Shown here piece after piece: positions 1 through 8,605 of a stretch of 50,729 bases of DNA. The stretch lies in assembly GCA_001544595.2 (NCBI GenBank), contig FCOH02000035.1:1-50729 (forward strand), in the 5' to 3' direction. Made by a program: the position numbers and the translations under genes. How positions within the stretch are numbered: the first letter of the stretch is position 1; each line of letters starts with the position of its first letter. Origin of the DNA: Caballeronia peredens. GTDB taxonomy: Bacteria; Pseudomonadota; Gammaproteobacteria; Burkholderiales; Burkholderiaceae. The notes below the pieces were generated by a model. It searched no databases and was not told the DNA's origin. It saw nothing but the letters and a program-made list of their open reading frames with translations.

Positions 1-66
1 CGTGAAACGACTCCACGCCGATGATAGTGCGGATCTCCCGTGTGAAAGTAGGTAATCGTCAGGCTC
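1..66 (+). rRNA. rrf: 5S ribosomal RNA, 3' part (truncated by window edge)
   Basis: The first ~66 bases match the 3' half of a Burkholderia-type 5S rRNA as I remember it, with the typical stretch GTGAAAGTAGGTAATCGTCA near positions 41-60 and a closing GGCT(CC) that would pair with the missing 5' end. The 5' half lies outside the window, so this is the last gene of an rRNA operon transcribed rightward. A rho-independent terminator follows within 20 bases. The exact 3' end is uncertain by a few bases. Confidence 0.9.
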
Positions 67-82
67 CTCATGCCTCAGCGCC

Positions 83-112
83 AAAACCCCACCCCACAAA
101 GGTGGGGTTTTT
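83..112 (+). terminator. Intrinsic terminator of the rRNA operon
   Basis: AAAACCCCACC (83-93) is perfectly complementary to GGTGGGGTTTT (101-111), with a 7-base loop and a T tract. It sits just after the 5S rRNA and before the next gene, as expected for the end of an rrn operon. Confidence 0.9.
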
Positions 113-234
113 GCGTTTCTGGCCGGAAAAAGAAACGTCGAAAAGCGCCTTCATCGAATGGTGCGGCTCAAGTCAGAACCCGCCACGCGCTAAAATCTCC
201 CTTGTATCCTCACGGCAGTCCTCATCGAGTTTCC

Positions 235-1869
235 ATGCTACGTCTCAGCGAAATCAAGCTCCCGCTCGACCATCCTGACTCGGACATCAAAGCCGCGGTC
301 ATCGCGCGTCTCGCGGAAATTGGCGTGGCGGCGCAAGAGCTCGTCAGTTTTCACGTGTTTCGTCGTGCGCACGATGCACGCAAGCGCGGCGATATCAAGC
401 TCACCTATATCGTCGATGTCGAATTGCGGGACGAAGCCGTAGTGATGGAGCGTCTGCAGACCCGGCCGCATCCGCATTGCGGTCCGACGCCCGACATGAC
501 GTATCGCTTCGTGGCGAAAGCACCGGCAAATTCGACGCTGCTGCGCCCCGTCGTGGTCGGTATGGGGCCGTGCGGGCTTTTCGCCGGACTGATCCTCGCG
601 CAGATGGGCTTCCGTCCGATCATCCTCGAGCGCGGGAAGGCCGTGCGCGAGCGAACGAAGGATACCTGGGGCCTCTGGCGACGCAACGAACTCAACCCCG
701 AATCGAACGTGCAATTCGGAGAAGGCGGCGCCGGCACGTTTTCGGACGGCAAGCTCTACAGCCAGATCAAGGATCCGAAGCACTACGGCCGCAAAGTCCT
801 CGATGAGTTCGTGAAGGCCGGCGCGCCCGAAGACATCCTCTTCCTGAGCCGCCCGCACATCGGCACGTTCAGGCTCGTGAGCATGGTCGAGAAGATGCGC
901 GCGCAGATTCATCAGCTCGGCGGAGAAGTGCGATTCCAGCAGCGCGTCGAGGATATCGACATCGACAACGGCAAGGTGCGCGGGCTTCGTCTCTCGAACG
1001 GGGAGACGCTGCGCTGCGATCACGTCGTCCTCGCAATCGGCCACAGTGCGCGCGATACCTTCGAAGTGCTGCACGATCGCGGCGTCTACATGGAAGCCAA
1101 GCCTTTTTCGCTGGGTTTTCGCATCGAGCATCCGCAAGGTTTGATCGACCGCAGCCGCTTCGGCACTTTTGCCGGGCATGAGCGGCTCGGCGCGGCGGAC
1201 TACAAAGTGGTGCATCACTGTAGTAATGGGCGCGCCGTGTACAGCTTCTGCATGTGCCCGGGCGGCACGGTGGTCGCGGCGACGTCGGAGCCGGGGCGCG
1301 TCGTAACCAATGGCATGAGTCAGTATTCGCGCGCCGAACGCAATGCGAACGCGGGCATCGTCGTGGGCATCACGCCGGACGATTATCCCGGCGGTCCGCT
1401 TGCCGGCATCGCGTTTCAACGCAAATGGGAAGAGCGCGCGTTCGAGCTGGGCGGCGGCGATTACTGCGCGCCGGCACAGCTCGTCGGCGACTTCATCGCG
1501 GCGCGGCCGTCGACATCGCTGGGGTCGGTCATCCCGTCATACAAGCCGGGCGTGAAGCCGACCGATCTGAGCACCGCGCTTCCCGATTACGTGATCGAAG
1601 CGATCCGCGAAGCCTTGCCCGAACTCGACAAAAAGATCAAAGGCTTCGCGATGCATGACGCCGTGTTGACGGGCGTCGAGACGCGGACTTCGTCGCCGTT
1701 GCGCGTGCGTCGCAAGGACGATTATCAGAGCGTGAACGTCGATGGCCTGTACCCGGCGGGAGAGGGCGCGGGCTATGCCGGCGGCATTTATTCGGCGGCG
1801 ATCGACGGGATCGAAGTGGCCGAAGCCGTCGCGCTGAACATGCTGGGGCAGCAAGCGGCGGTGGCGTGA
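235..1869 (+). CDS. NAD(P)/FAD-dependent oxidoreductase (COG2509-like)
   Basis: 544 residues from ATG 235. An N-terminal cap of about 100 residues precedes a Rossmann FAD-binding motif, VVVGMGPCG, with glycines at about 109, 111 and 114. A conserved EGGAGTFSDGKL-type segment and a C-terminal dinucleotide-fold ending (GLYPAGEGAGYAGGI) follow, typical of the COG2509 'uncharacterised FAD-dependent dehydrogenase' family. Substrate and reaction are unknown. The open frame extends upstream to an ATG at 70, but that start would place the rRNA terminator inside the gene, so 235 (protein start MLRLSEIKLPL) is preferred. A terminator shared with the convergent altronate operon follows. Confidence 0.88.
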   Translation: MLRLSEIKLPLDHPDSDIKAAVIARLAEIGVAAQELVSFHVFRRAHDARKRGDIKLTYIVDVELRDEAVVMERLQTRPHPHCGPTPDMTYRFVAKAPANSTLLRPVVVGMGPCGLFAGLILAQMGFRPIILERGKAVRERTKDTWGLWRRNELNPESNVQFGEGGAGTFSDGKLYSQIKDPKHYGRKVLDEFVKAGAPEDILFLSRPHIGTFRLVSMVEKMRAQIHQLGGEVRFQQRVEDIDIDNGKVRGLRLSNGETLRCDHVVLAIGHSARDTFEVLHDRGVYMEAKPFSLGFRIEHPQGLIDRSRFGTFAGHERLGAADYKVVHHCSNGRAVYSFCMCPGGTVVAATSEPGRVVTNGMSQYSRAERNANAGIVVGITPDDYPGGPLAGIAFQRKWEERAFELGGGDYCAPAQLVGDFIAARPSTSLGSVIPSYKPGVKPTDLSTALPDYVIEAIREALPELDKKIKGFAMHDAVLTGVETRTSSPLRVRRKDDYQSVNVDGLYPAGEGAGYAGGIYSAAIDGIEVAEAVALNMLGQQAAVA

Positions 1870-1932
1870 TCAGGCACGTGCGGCCGGGTGAAGCCGGCGG
1901 TTCGATATCGGCTGAAATCGACGCATCAAGCT

Positions 1933-1961
1933 AAAAGGCGCACCCGGGGGCGCGCCTTTCT
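1933..1961. terminator. Bidirectional intrinsic terminator
   Basis: AAAGGCGC (1934-1941) pairs perfectly with GCGCCTTT (1952-1959) across a 10-base loop, with T-rich flanks on both strands. It lies between the convergent FAD oxidoreductase and uxaA-like genes and can serve both. Confidence 0.75.
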
Positions 1962-1970
1962 TCGACACTT

Positions 1971-3512
1971 TCAGGTCACCACGCCCACCTGCCAGGGCAC
2001 GAACTCGCTCTGCCCATAACCGTGCAACTCGCTCTTCGACGCCACGCCTGACGCGCAGTCGAGCATCATCTGGAAGATCTGCTCTCCGAGTTGATCGATG
2101 GTCGCGCTGCCGTCGATCACGCCGCCGCAGTTGATGTCCATGTCTTCTTCCTGCCGCTCCCACAGCGCGGTATTCGTCGCGAGTTTGAGCGAAGGTGACG
2201 GCGCGCATCCGTAGGCCGACCCGCGACCCGTCGTGAAGCAGATCAGATTCGCGCCCGACGCGACCTGGCCGGTCGCGGACATCGGATCGTAGCCGGGCGA
2301 ATCCATGAACACGAAGCCCTTCGCGTCGATGCGTTGCGCGTACTCGTACACCTCGACGAGATTGGTCGTGCCGCCCTTCGCGACCGCGCCGAGCGACTTT
2401 TCGAGGATCGTCGTCAGGCCGCCAACCTTGTTGCCTGCCGACGGATTGTTGTCCATCGCCGCACCGTTACGCGCGCAGTACTCTTCCCACCACTTGATGC
2501 GCGTCAGCAGCTTTTCGCCGACTTCGCGGCTCACCGCGCGGCGCGTCAGCAGATGCTCCGCGCCGTAGACTTCGGGCGTTTCGGAGAGAATCGCCGTGCC
2601 GCCGTGCGCGACGAGTTTGTCGACTGCCGCGCCCAACGCCGGATTCGCCGAAATGCCCGAATAGCCGTCCGAGCCGCCGCATTGCAATCCGACGATCAGA
2701 TGCGACGCCGGCACCGGCTCGCGTTTAACGCGATTCGCATCCGCCAGCATTTCCTTCACTAGCGCGATGCCGTGCTCGATCGTCTTGCGCGTGCCGCCGC
2801 TGTCCTGAATCGTGAAGCTGCGCAGCTTCTCGCCGTCCTTCAATCCGCTCGATTCGAGCACGCCTGCGATCTGATTGGTCTCGCAACCGAGGCCCACGAA
2901 CAGCACCGCGTGAAAATTCGGATGCACCGCGTAGCCCGCGAGCGTGCGGCGCAGAATGCCGAGGCCTTCGCCCTGCATGTCGATGCCGCAGCCGAGGCCG
3001 TGCGTCAGCGCAATCACGCCGTCCACGTTCGGATAATCCGCCAGCGCTTCCGGATGCACGTCGCGCCGGAAGTGATCGGCGATGGCGCGCGCGACGGTCG
3101 CCGAGCAGTTCACGCTCGTCAGCACGCCGACGAAATTGCGCGTCGCCACGCGGCCGTCGTCGCGGCGGATGCCCATGAACGTCGCGGGCGTGTCGACGAA
3201 CGGTGTCGGATGCCGGTCGACGCCGAACTCGTGCTCGCGCGCGAAATCGGCCATCGACAGATTCTGCGTATGAACGTGCTGGCCGCGTGCGATCGCCTCG
3301 CGCGCCACGCCGATGATCTGGTTGTAGCGCTTGACGGGCTCGCCGGCTGCGATCGCGCGCGTCGCGATCTTGTGCCCCGGCGGAATCAGCCCCGCGACGA
3401 CGAGATCCTCCGACGCGATGCGCGCGCCGGAGAGCAACTGACGCGTCGCGATCACGACGTCATCGTTGGGATGCAGGCGGATGACCGCATGGTCGGTGGA
3501 TGTGGTGGACAT
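1971..3512 (-). CDS. uxaA: Altronate dehydratase family protein (UxaA/GarD)
   Basis: 513 residues. It predicts dehydration of D-altronate to 2-keto-3-deoxy-D-gluconate (EC 4.2.1.7) in the cytoplasm. An N-terminal SAF/beta-clip domain (about residues 8-85, including GHKIATRAIAAGEPV) is followed by the large UxaA/GarD domain with landmarks VIALTHGLGCG, FVGLGCETNQ, LQCGGSDGYSG, NPSAGNKVGG and CFTTGRGSAYG. E. coli UxaA is about 495 residues and GarD 523; the C-terminal end resembles GarD, so galactarate dehydratase is possible. The tagaturonate-reductase-like gene in the same operon favours altronate. It is the last gene of the leftward operon, beginning 10 bases after the transporter stop. Confidence 0.82.
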   Translation of the reverse strand: MSTTSTDHAVIRLHPNDDVVIATRQLLSGARIASEDLVVAGLIPPGHKIATRAIAAGEPVKRYNQIIGVAREAIARGQHVHTQNLSMADFAREHEFGVDRHPTPFVDTPATFMGIRRDDGRVATRNFVGVLTSVNCSATVARAIADHFRRDVHPEALADYPNVDGVIALTHGLGCGIDMQGEGLGILRRTLAGYAVHPNFHAVLFVGLGCETNQIAGVLESSGLKDGEKLRSFTIQDSGGTRKTIEHGIALVKEMLADANRVKREPVPASHLIVGLQCGGSDGYSGISANPALGAAVDKLVAHGGTAILSETPEVYGAEHLLTRRAVSREVGEKLLTRIKWWEEYCARNGAAMDNNPSAGNKVGGLTTILEKSLGAVAKGGTTNLVEVYEYAQRIDAKGFVFMDSPGYDPMSATGQVASGANLICFTTGRGSAYGCAPSPSLKLATNTALWERQEEDMDINCGGVIDGSATIDQLGEQIFQMMLDCASGVASKSELHGYGQSEFVPWQVGVVT

Positions 3513-3522
3513 GGTTGTGTTC

Positions 3523-4806
3523 TCAGACCGTGGTGGGGGCGCGGCGATCGCCTCGCGCTTGCTCTTCGTCGGCGCGATTGAGCGGCTCGATCTTCCCGAC
3601 GATTACAAGATAGCTGAATGCGCCGAGAAAGCAGAAACCGCCTGCGACGCACAGCGGAATCACGAACGAGCCTTTCGTGATCGAGAGCATCACGCCGGTG
3701 AAGGTCGTGATGACGATGCCGGCCAGATTCGACGCGAAGTTCTGAATGCCGCCGATCGAGGCGACGTGATCCGGCGTCGGCGCGACGTCGCTCGGCAGCG
3801 ACCAGATGCTGGCCGCGGCGAACGCGAGGCTGCCGTACGCGATGCCGAAGAACGCGAGCATCAGGAACGTGTTTTCCGTGAACGCTGACAGCGTGATTAC
3901 CGACGACAGCAGCATGCCGCCGACCATGCAGGTCTTGCGCGCTGCGGTGAGGCTCCAGCCGCGCTTGAAGAGCGCGTCCGACACCCAGCCGCCGAGCCAG
4001 CCGCCGGGAATCGACATCAGCGCGGGAATCATGCCGAGCGTGCCGAGCGACTTGAGCGAGAAGCCGTGCGCCTGCACGAGATAGCTCGGGAACCAGGTGA
4101 TGAAGAAGTAGATCACAAAGTTCAGGCAGAAGAAGCCGAGCATCATGCCCCACAGCGTGCGGTACTTGAAGAGCGAGCCCCACGACACCTTGTTCTTCGG
4201 CGCGACCGGTTGCGGCGCGACATCCGTTTCGCCGGTCAGATCACCCTTCGACTTGGTGCGATAGATCAGGAACCAGCCGAGAATCCACACGAAGCCGAGC
4301 AGACCGGTGATCACGAACGACGCTTCCCAGCCGACCGAACTGATGATCAGCGCGACGACCGGAATCGACAGCGCCGAGCCGACGCGCGAACCGGAATCGA
4401 AGATGCTGGTCGCGAACGCGCGCTGTTCCTTCTTGAACCATTGCGACACGAGTTTCGCGCACGACGGATACGCGCCCGCTTCACCGACGCCCAGCATCAG
4501 GCGGCAGCCGAACATGCCGGTGACGCTCGTCGCTGCCGCCGTCAACGCCGTGAAGACCGACCACCAGCCGACCGCGAGCGGCAGCGCGATGCGCGCGCCG
4601 GCGCGATCGACGAACCAGCCGAACGGCATCTGCATGAGCGCGTAGGTCCAGAAAAAGCCGCTCAGGATGAAGCCCATTTCAGCCGGGCCGATGTTGAGCG
4701 CCTTTTCGATCTGCGGCGCGGCGACTGCGAGGTTCGCGCGATCGATGTAATTGATCGCGATTGCCAGAAAGGCCAGAAATATCACTACCCAACGCATTTT
4801 GCGCAT
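3523..4806 (-). CDS. MFS transporter, anion:cation symporter (hexuronate/aldarate) family
   Basis: 427 residues with about 12 hydrophobic segments. The N-terminal end (RWVVIFLAFLAIAINYIDRANLAVAAP) and the conserved R..LG.GEAGAYPSCAKLVSQWF segment near residues 105-130 are hallmarks of the ACS family (ExuT, GudP, tartrate transporters), which import sugar acids with protons across the inner membrane. A GAGGAGAC Shine-Dalgarno sits about 6-9 bases before the ATG at 4806. It lies between the predicted reductase and dehydratase, so altronate, tagaturonate or a related hexuronate/aldarate is the likely substrate; the exact substrate cannot be read from sequence. Confidence 0.87.
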   Translation of the reverse strand: MRKMRWVVIFLAFLAIAINYIDRANLAVAAPQIEKALNIGPAEMGFILSGFFWTYALMQMPFGWFVDRAGARIALPLAVGWWSVFTALTAAATSVTGMFGCRLMLGVGEAGAYPSCAKLVSQWFKKEQRAFATSIFDSGSRVGSALSIPVVALIISSVGWEASFVITGLLGFVWILGWFLIYRTKSKGDLTGETDVAPQPVAPKNKVSWGSLFKYRTLWGMMLGFFCLNFVIYFFITWFPSYLVQAHGFSLKSLGTLGMIPALMSIPGGWLGGWVSDALFKRGWSLTAARKTCMVGGMLLSSVITLSAFTENTFLMLAFFGIAYGSLAFAAASIWSLPSDVAPTPDHVASIGGIQNFASNLAGIVITTFTGVMLSITKGSFVIPLCVAGGFCFLGAFSYLVIVGKIEPLNRADEEQARGDRRAPTTV

Positions 4807-4909
4807 CGTTTTGTCTCCTCAATGGGCGGCATTTCATTCATTTCGGCCCGTACCGCGATGCCTGCGCGGCGAGCCGTGATTCAAAAATATTCGTGCGCGT
4901 TCCGCTTTC

Positions 4910-6046
4910 TCAGGCGGATTCGAGCGCGTCGCGCAGACGTTTCTGCTCGATGTCGAGCTTCAGTTCGCGCGCCAGATCGATGACGGGCTGAAAGCGTCGC
5001 AGCTTTTTCTCGTCGTGATTGCGCGCGATATCCGCGAGCCGATGCACGAGGAACGGATTTTCGAAACGGTCTCGCACGCTCGCGAGATAGTCGGTGGCGA
5101 CGTCACGCTGGCCGAGCGCCGCGAACACCGGCAGCACTTCGTCGCGCCATGTCGCGTCCAGCGGATCGCGGAACGCAGGATCGCGCATCGCGTCGAGCAC
5201 GGTCATGTCGGCGGCGGCTTCGTTCGTGGCTTGCCGCGTGCGCCAGATCTGCGCGAGCATCGTGTGACCGAGATTCAGCAGCAGCAGCTTCAGGCGCTCG
5301 TAGTGCGCGAGATCGTCGGTGACGACGATGTCTTCGTGCTCGCACGGCAGCACCATGCCCGCCTGCCGCTCGATCGCCCACAGCGCGTACGGCTCGGCAA
5401 TGGCGCCGACCGGTTGAATCGGCTCGGAGACGATCCGGTCGACGAGCGAATTCACCCACACGCAGTCTTTCGTCAGATAGTCGAGAAACGCGCTGTCCGC
5501 GCCCCAGCCGCGCGCGAGTTCGCGCACCAGATCGCGCAGCGTGTCGCCGTTGCGCGAGATCAGCTCGCAGGGAAGCAGCGTGATCGGTTGCGCGCCCGCC
5601 TGGAAACGCGCGTGCAGCAGCACCGCGAGCTTCGCTGCGAAGCCGCGCGGCGTACGTTTGCCGTCGAGCAGATCGGCGGTGTCTTCGTCGAAGAGGGCGT
5701 AGCCTGCGTCCGCCGTGTTCGAGACGATCACTTTCACGTCGCGCTTCATGCGCTCGATCAGCAAAGGCCAGTCCTCGTTCGCGTGCAGCGCTTCGGTGAT
5801 GGCGTCGCACTCGACGATCGCATCGACGGTTTCGTCACGGCGACGGCCGCGAATGCGCACCGGATAGCGGCCCGTCGCACGCAGCGCATCGATGCGCGCG
5901 CGGCTGTCGGCGCTCGACGTCGTCTGGACTACCGTGATCTTGCCGAGCGCCAGCGCCGGATCGCGTCGCGCCGCCTCGGCCACTAAGAAGTCCACGTGCG
6001 CTTGCAGGAATCGGCTCGTGCCGAACTGGAGAATCGGATTGTTCAT
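4910..6046 (-). CDS. uxaB: Mannitol dehydrogenase family oxidoreductase, probable tagaturonate reductase
   Basis: 378 residues from ATG 6046 (protein start MNNPILQFGTSRFLQAHVDF). It predicts NAD(H)-linked interconversion of D-tagaturonate and D-altronate. The FGTSRFLQAHVDFLVAEA start is the polyol-dehydrogenase nucleotide-binding segment; ISNTADAGY-, CELISRNG- and KDCVWVNSLVDRIV-type motifs of the UxaB/UxuB/MtlD group follow. It is about 100 residues shorter than E. coli UxaB (483) but appears complete. The frame is open further upstream to 6151, but that start would overlap the promoter. It is the first gene of the operon uxaB-transporter-uxaA. Fructuronate or mannonate activity is an alternative. 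Confidence 0.8.
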   Translation of the reverse strand: MNNPILQFGTSRFLQAHVDFLVAEAARRDPALALGKITVVQTTSSADSRARIDALRATGRYPVRIRGRRRDETVDAIVECDAITEALHANEDWPLLIERMKRDVKVIVSNTADAGYALFDEDTADLLDGKRTPRGFAAKLAVLLHARFQAGAQPITLLPCELISRNGDTLRDLVRELARGWGADSAFLDYLTKDCVWVNSLVDRIVSEPIQPVGAIAEPYALWAIERQAGMVLPCEHEDIVVTDDLAHYERLKLLLLNLGHTMLAQIWRTRQATNEAAADMTVLDAMRDPAFRDPLDATWRDEVLPVFAALGQRDVATDYLASVRDRFENPFLVHRLADIARNHDEKKLRRFQPVIDLARELKLDIEQKRLRDALESA

Positions 6047-6149
6047 GTTGCGCTGGCCGATGTGACGACGGCTCGTACGGGGGATTTTCGTTTGGGAACG
6101 GTTCCAGATCGCCGCAAAAAAATCGGCCCACCTGGCCTTACCGGATTGC

Positions 6150-6179
6150 ATACTAGTGTCTTGAAATAGAATTGGTCAA
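6150..6179 (-). promoter_or_regulatory. Probable sigma-70 promoter of the altronate operon
   Basis: On the minus strand, TTGACC (plus positions 6174-6179) is followed after 18 bases by TAGTAT (6150-6155), about 100 bases upstream of the uxaB-like start. Both boxes are close to consensus. Confidence 0.55.
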
Positions 6180-6187
6180 GCCACTTG
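6177..6187. promoter_or_regulatory. Candidate GntR/FadR-type operator
   Basis: A perfect inverted repeat CAAG-CCA-CTTG overlaps the -35 box of the leftward promoter, in the gap between the catabolic operon and the gntR gene. Position and symmetry suit a repressor site, but the arms are only 4 bases, so the assignment is tentative. Confidence 0.4.
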
Positions 6188-6287
6188 TAAGTCGATCAGG
6201 AACGGCAAACCTCCGCGCTACGGTGCGTCGGTGCTTTCGCTGATTACAATCCACGTTTTCCCCGAGTCGAAATCAGGAGTCCAGCAC

Positions 6288-6986
6288 GTGAGCGTGAAAC
6301 CAGCCGAAACGCGCCGCCTCTATCTACAGATCGCCGACAAGCTGCGCGCATTGATCGAGCAGCAGGATTTCGCGCCGAACGGCCGCCTGCCGTCGGAGCG
6401 CGAACTCGCGCAGACGCTCGGCGTGTCGCGGCCGTCGGTGCGCGAGGCGCTGGTCGCGCTGGAACTGGAAGGGCGCGTCGAGATCCGCATGGGATCGGGC
6501 GTGTATATCGTTGCGGCGCCCGCGGCCAAGCCGCCGGCCGACGAAACCGAACTGGGCGAAAGTCCGATCGAGATCATGAATGCGCGCAGCGTGATCGAGG
6601 GCGCGATCGCGGCGAGCGTTGCGCCATTTGCGAAGCCGAAGGCGCTGAAAACGCTGCGCACGGTCTACGAAACGATGGCGCGCGAAGTGAGCAACGGTCA
6701 GGTGCCGATGGCCGCCGACCGCGCGTTTCACATCGCGATCGCGCAGATGACGGGCAACGACGTGCTCGTGCGGACGGTCGGAAGCCTGTACGACGAGCGG
6801 CACAGTCCGCTGTCATCGACGCTGCGTGGGCATTTCGAGGGAGAGGAAACGTGGGCGGCGGCGCTGGGCGAGCATCGGGAAATTCTCGAGGCGCTCGAAG
6901 CGCGCGACGCGGTCCAGGCTCAGGCGGCCATGCAGCGCCACATGCGTCAGTCCGCGGCGCGCCTGATGACGAGACGCAAAAGCTGA
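6288..6986 (+). CDS. FadR-subfamily GntR transcriptional regulator
   Basis: 232 residues from GTG 6288, which has an AGGAG Shine-Dalgarno at 6275-6279. An open frame begins at 6231 but has no comparable ribosome site. The N-terminal winged helix (RRLYLQIADKLRALI..LPSERELAQTLGVSRPSVREALVALELEGRVEIRMGSGVYI, about residues 7-75) is classic GntR. The C-terminal FCD domain (about 95-225) keeps the Asp/His set expected for metal or ligand binding (DRAFH, EHREI, MQRHM). It is divergent from the altronate operon and probably represses it, relieved by an operon metabolite. No other target is visible. Confidence 0.88.
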   Translation: MSVKPAETRRLYLQIADKLRALIEQQDFAPNGRLPSERELAQTLGVSRPSVREALVALELEGRVEIRMGSGVYIVAAPAAKPPADETELGESPIEIMNARSVIEGAIAASVAPFAKPKALKTLRTVYETMAREVSNGQVPMAADRAFHIAIAQMTGNDVLVRTVGSLYDERHSPLSSTLRGHFEGEETWAAALGEHREILEALEARDAVQAQAAMQRHMRQSAARLMTRRKS

Positions 6987-6988
6987 CC

Positions 6989-7019
6989 CCGGCGCGCGCC
7001 TGCAGCGCGCACCGGTTTT
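6989..7019 (+). terminator. Probable intrinsic terminator after the gntR gene
   Basis: GCGCGC (6994-6999) and GCGCGC (7005-7010) form a stem with a 5-base loop, extended by CCGG pairs at 6989-6992 and 7012-7015 with one mismatch, followed by TTTT. It lies in the short convergent gap before the next leftward gene. Confidence 0.6.
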
Positions 7020-7034
7020 GCGGAGACGGCCGCG

Positions 7035-7355
7035 TCAGCCCGGATAGGCTTCATCGACCTTCAGGCCGGCCAGCTTGAAGATGACGCGCAGCGTCTGCGG
7101 CGCGATGTCCCGGCGCGAGGCGAGCGTCGTCAGGACGAAGTCCATCACCTTGGCATACTTCAGCATCGTCAGACACGTTTCGATGTCGGTGGAGCCGTCG
7201 CGCATCGATTCGGCGAGGCGCAACATCTCCACGGAAATCTCTCGGGCCATTTCCAGTTCGAGCTGCTGCTTTTCACTCCACGCGGGCATCGCGGTCAGGG
7301 CCGCGAGCATGTCCTGAAACTGCTTTTCTGCTTTCTTGTCGGGGATCGCGTCCAT
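7035..7355 (-). CDS. Hypothetical protein, 106 residues, helical
   Basis: I do not recognise a named family. The protein (start MDAIPDKKAEKQFQDMLAAL) is rich in Lys/Glu/Met and predicted to be mostly alpha-helical, with no signal peptide or membrane segment, so it is probably cytosolic. The start at 7355 is chosen because GAGAGGA lies just upstream; the frame stays open to 7448 with less convincing, Arg/His-rich sequence. It is convergent with the gntR gene and divergent from the methyltransferase. Codon use looks like its neighbours, so I consider it real. Confidence 0.7.
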   Translation of the reverse strand: MDAIPDKKAEKQFQDMLAALTAMPAWSEKQQLELEMAREISVEMLRLAESMRDGSTDIETCLTMLKYAKVMDFVLTTLASRRDIAPQTLRVIFKLAGLKVDEAYPG

Positions 7356-7729
7356 TGCCGTCCTCTCATGTTCATGGCGCCGGCGAGTCGCATTCGCCGC
7401 GCTGTGCGTTGGTGTTACGTAACAAAGCTCGCGCGGGTGACGACGCAACGCGTGTCGAGACGCGGCTTGTTACTGACATGTTGCTCCTGCTGGTGCATCG
7501 GTGCGCGCCTGAAGGCTGCGCTGTGTCGTCTCTTCCAATGGCCTCATTGTCGGACGATGCACAATTTGTTCCATGCGTCTGCTGCCACGTTTTGGCCGAT
7601 GAGCCCGTGGCCGGAACAAGGAGCGTCTTTGCGCTTTTGGGTAAACTTCCCCTTTTGAGACGGCAGAACCAGCGGTTAGCGCACATTCGGCGCGAACATG
7701 CTCCGCTTTTTAATCAACACACCTTCACG
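7356..7729. other. 374-base divergent intergenic region with a 12-bp palindrome
   Basis: No convincing gene. The only clear structure is TGTTACGTAACA, a perfect 12-base palindrome at 7413-7424, about 60 bases upstream of the leftward unknown gene. The region presumably carries divergent promoters for that gene and the methyltransferase, but no strong -35/-10 pair was found. Confidence 0.45.
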
Positions 7730-8605
7730 ATGACCAGGAAGTCTTCCGCGTCGGCTCAGGGCACGCCCGACCCGTCCGCTAAACACGAGATCCGTCCAGG
7801 GCAGTCGATCGAACTGCTGAAGGAACTGCACATCCTCACGCGCGACGGCAAGATGAATCAGGACAGCCGCCGCAAACTAAAACAGGTTTATCACCTGTAT
7901 CAATTCATCGAACCGCTGCTCGCCGACGTGCATGCGCGCCAAGGGGCCGTATCGCTCGTGGACCACGGCGCGGGCAAGTCTTATCTTGGGTTCATTCTCT
8001 ACGATCTCTTCTTCAAGTCTCTGCGCGATCGGTCACACATCTTTGGAATCGAGACGCGTGAAGAGCTCGTGAAAAAATCGGAGGAATTGGCGGCTCGCCT
8101 CGGGTTTACCGGGATGTCGTTTCTGAATCTGTCGGTGGCCGAATCAATTGAATCGGATCGTCTGCCTAATTCCGTCGATATCGTCACGGCGCTGCACGCA
8201 TGCAACACCGCCACCGACGACGCCATCCATTTCGCTCTGCAGAAGAATGCGAAGTACATCGTCGTGGTGCCGTGCTGCCAGGCGGAAATCGCGACTGTCC
8301 TTCGCAAGAACAAGGGCCACTCGCTCGCGAAGAACGTGCTGACGGAAATGTGGCGGCATCCGCTGCACACGCGCGAATTCGGGAGCCAGATCACGAACGT
8401 GCTGCGTTGCCTGCAACTCGAATCGCACGGCTATCAGGTGAGCGTGACGGAACTCGTCGGATGGGAGCATTCGATGAAAAACGAGCTGATCATCGCGCAA
8501 TTCAAGGACCTGCCGCGCGGCCGGCCGGCGCAACGGCTTTCGGATGTGCTCGAGACGCTCGGTCTGGACGAACTGCGCGAGCGTTTCTTCACGCCCGCGC
8601 ATTGA
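7730..8605 (+). CDS. SAM-dependent methyltransferase (Methyltransf_32-like)
   Basis: 291 residues from ATG 7730 (protein start MTRKSSASAQG). The motif LVDHGAGKSYLGFILYDLF (about residues 75-95) is a SAM-binding motif I of the type found in the Methyltransf_32 family, and VVVPCCQAEI near 180 matches the PCC signature of that family. A VDIVTALHACNTATDDAI segment carries the LHAC motif. RNA or protein is the likely substrate class in relatives, but the target here is unknown. The frame is open as far as 7355, but that part has no homology signal. Its stop codon abuts the stop of the convergent DUF1415 gene with no gap (TGATCA, 8603-8608). Confidence 0.8.
   Translation: MTRKSSASAQGTPDPSAKHEIRPGQSIELLKELHILTRDGKMNQDSRRKLKQVYHLYQFIEPLLADVHARQGAVSLVDHGAGKSYLGFILYDLFFKSLRDRSHIFGIETREELVKKSEELAARLGFTGMSFLNLSVAESIESDRLPNSVDIVTALHACNTATDDAIHFALQKNAKYIVVVPCCQAEIATVLRKNKGHSLAKNVLTEMWRHPLHTREFGSQITNVLRCLQLESHGYQVSVTELVGWEHSMKNELIIAQFKDLPRGRPAQRLSDVLETLGLDELRERFFTPAH

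Noticed and set aside
70..234. Upstream ATG for the FAD oxidoreductase
   Set aside because: It would put the rRNA terminator inside the gene and adds a Lys/Arg-rich stretch with no family resemblance; ATG 235 fits better.
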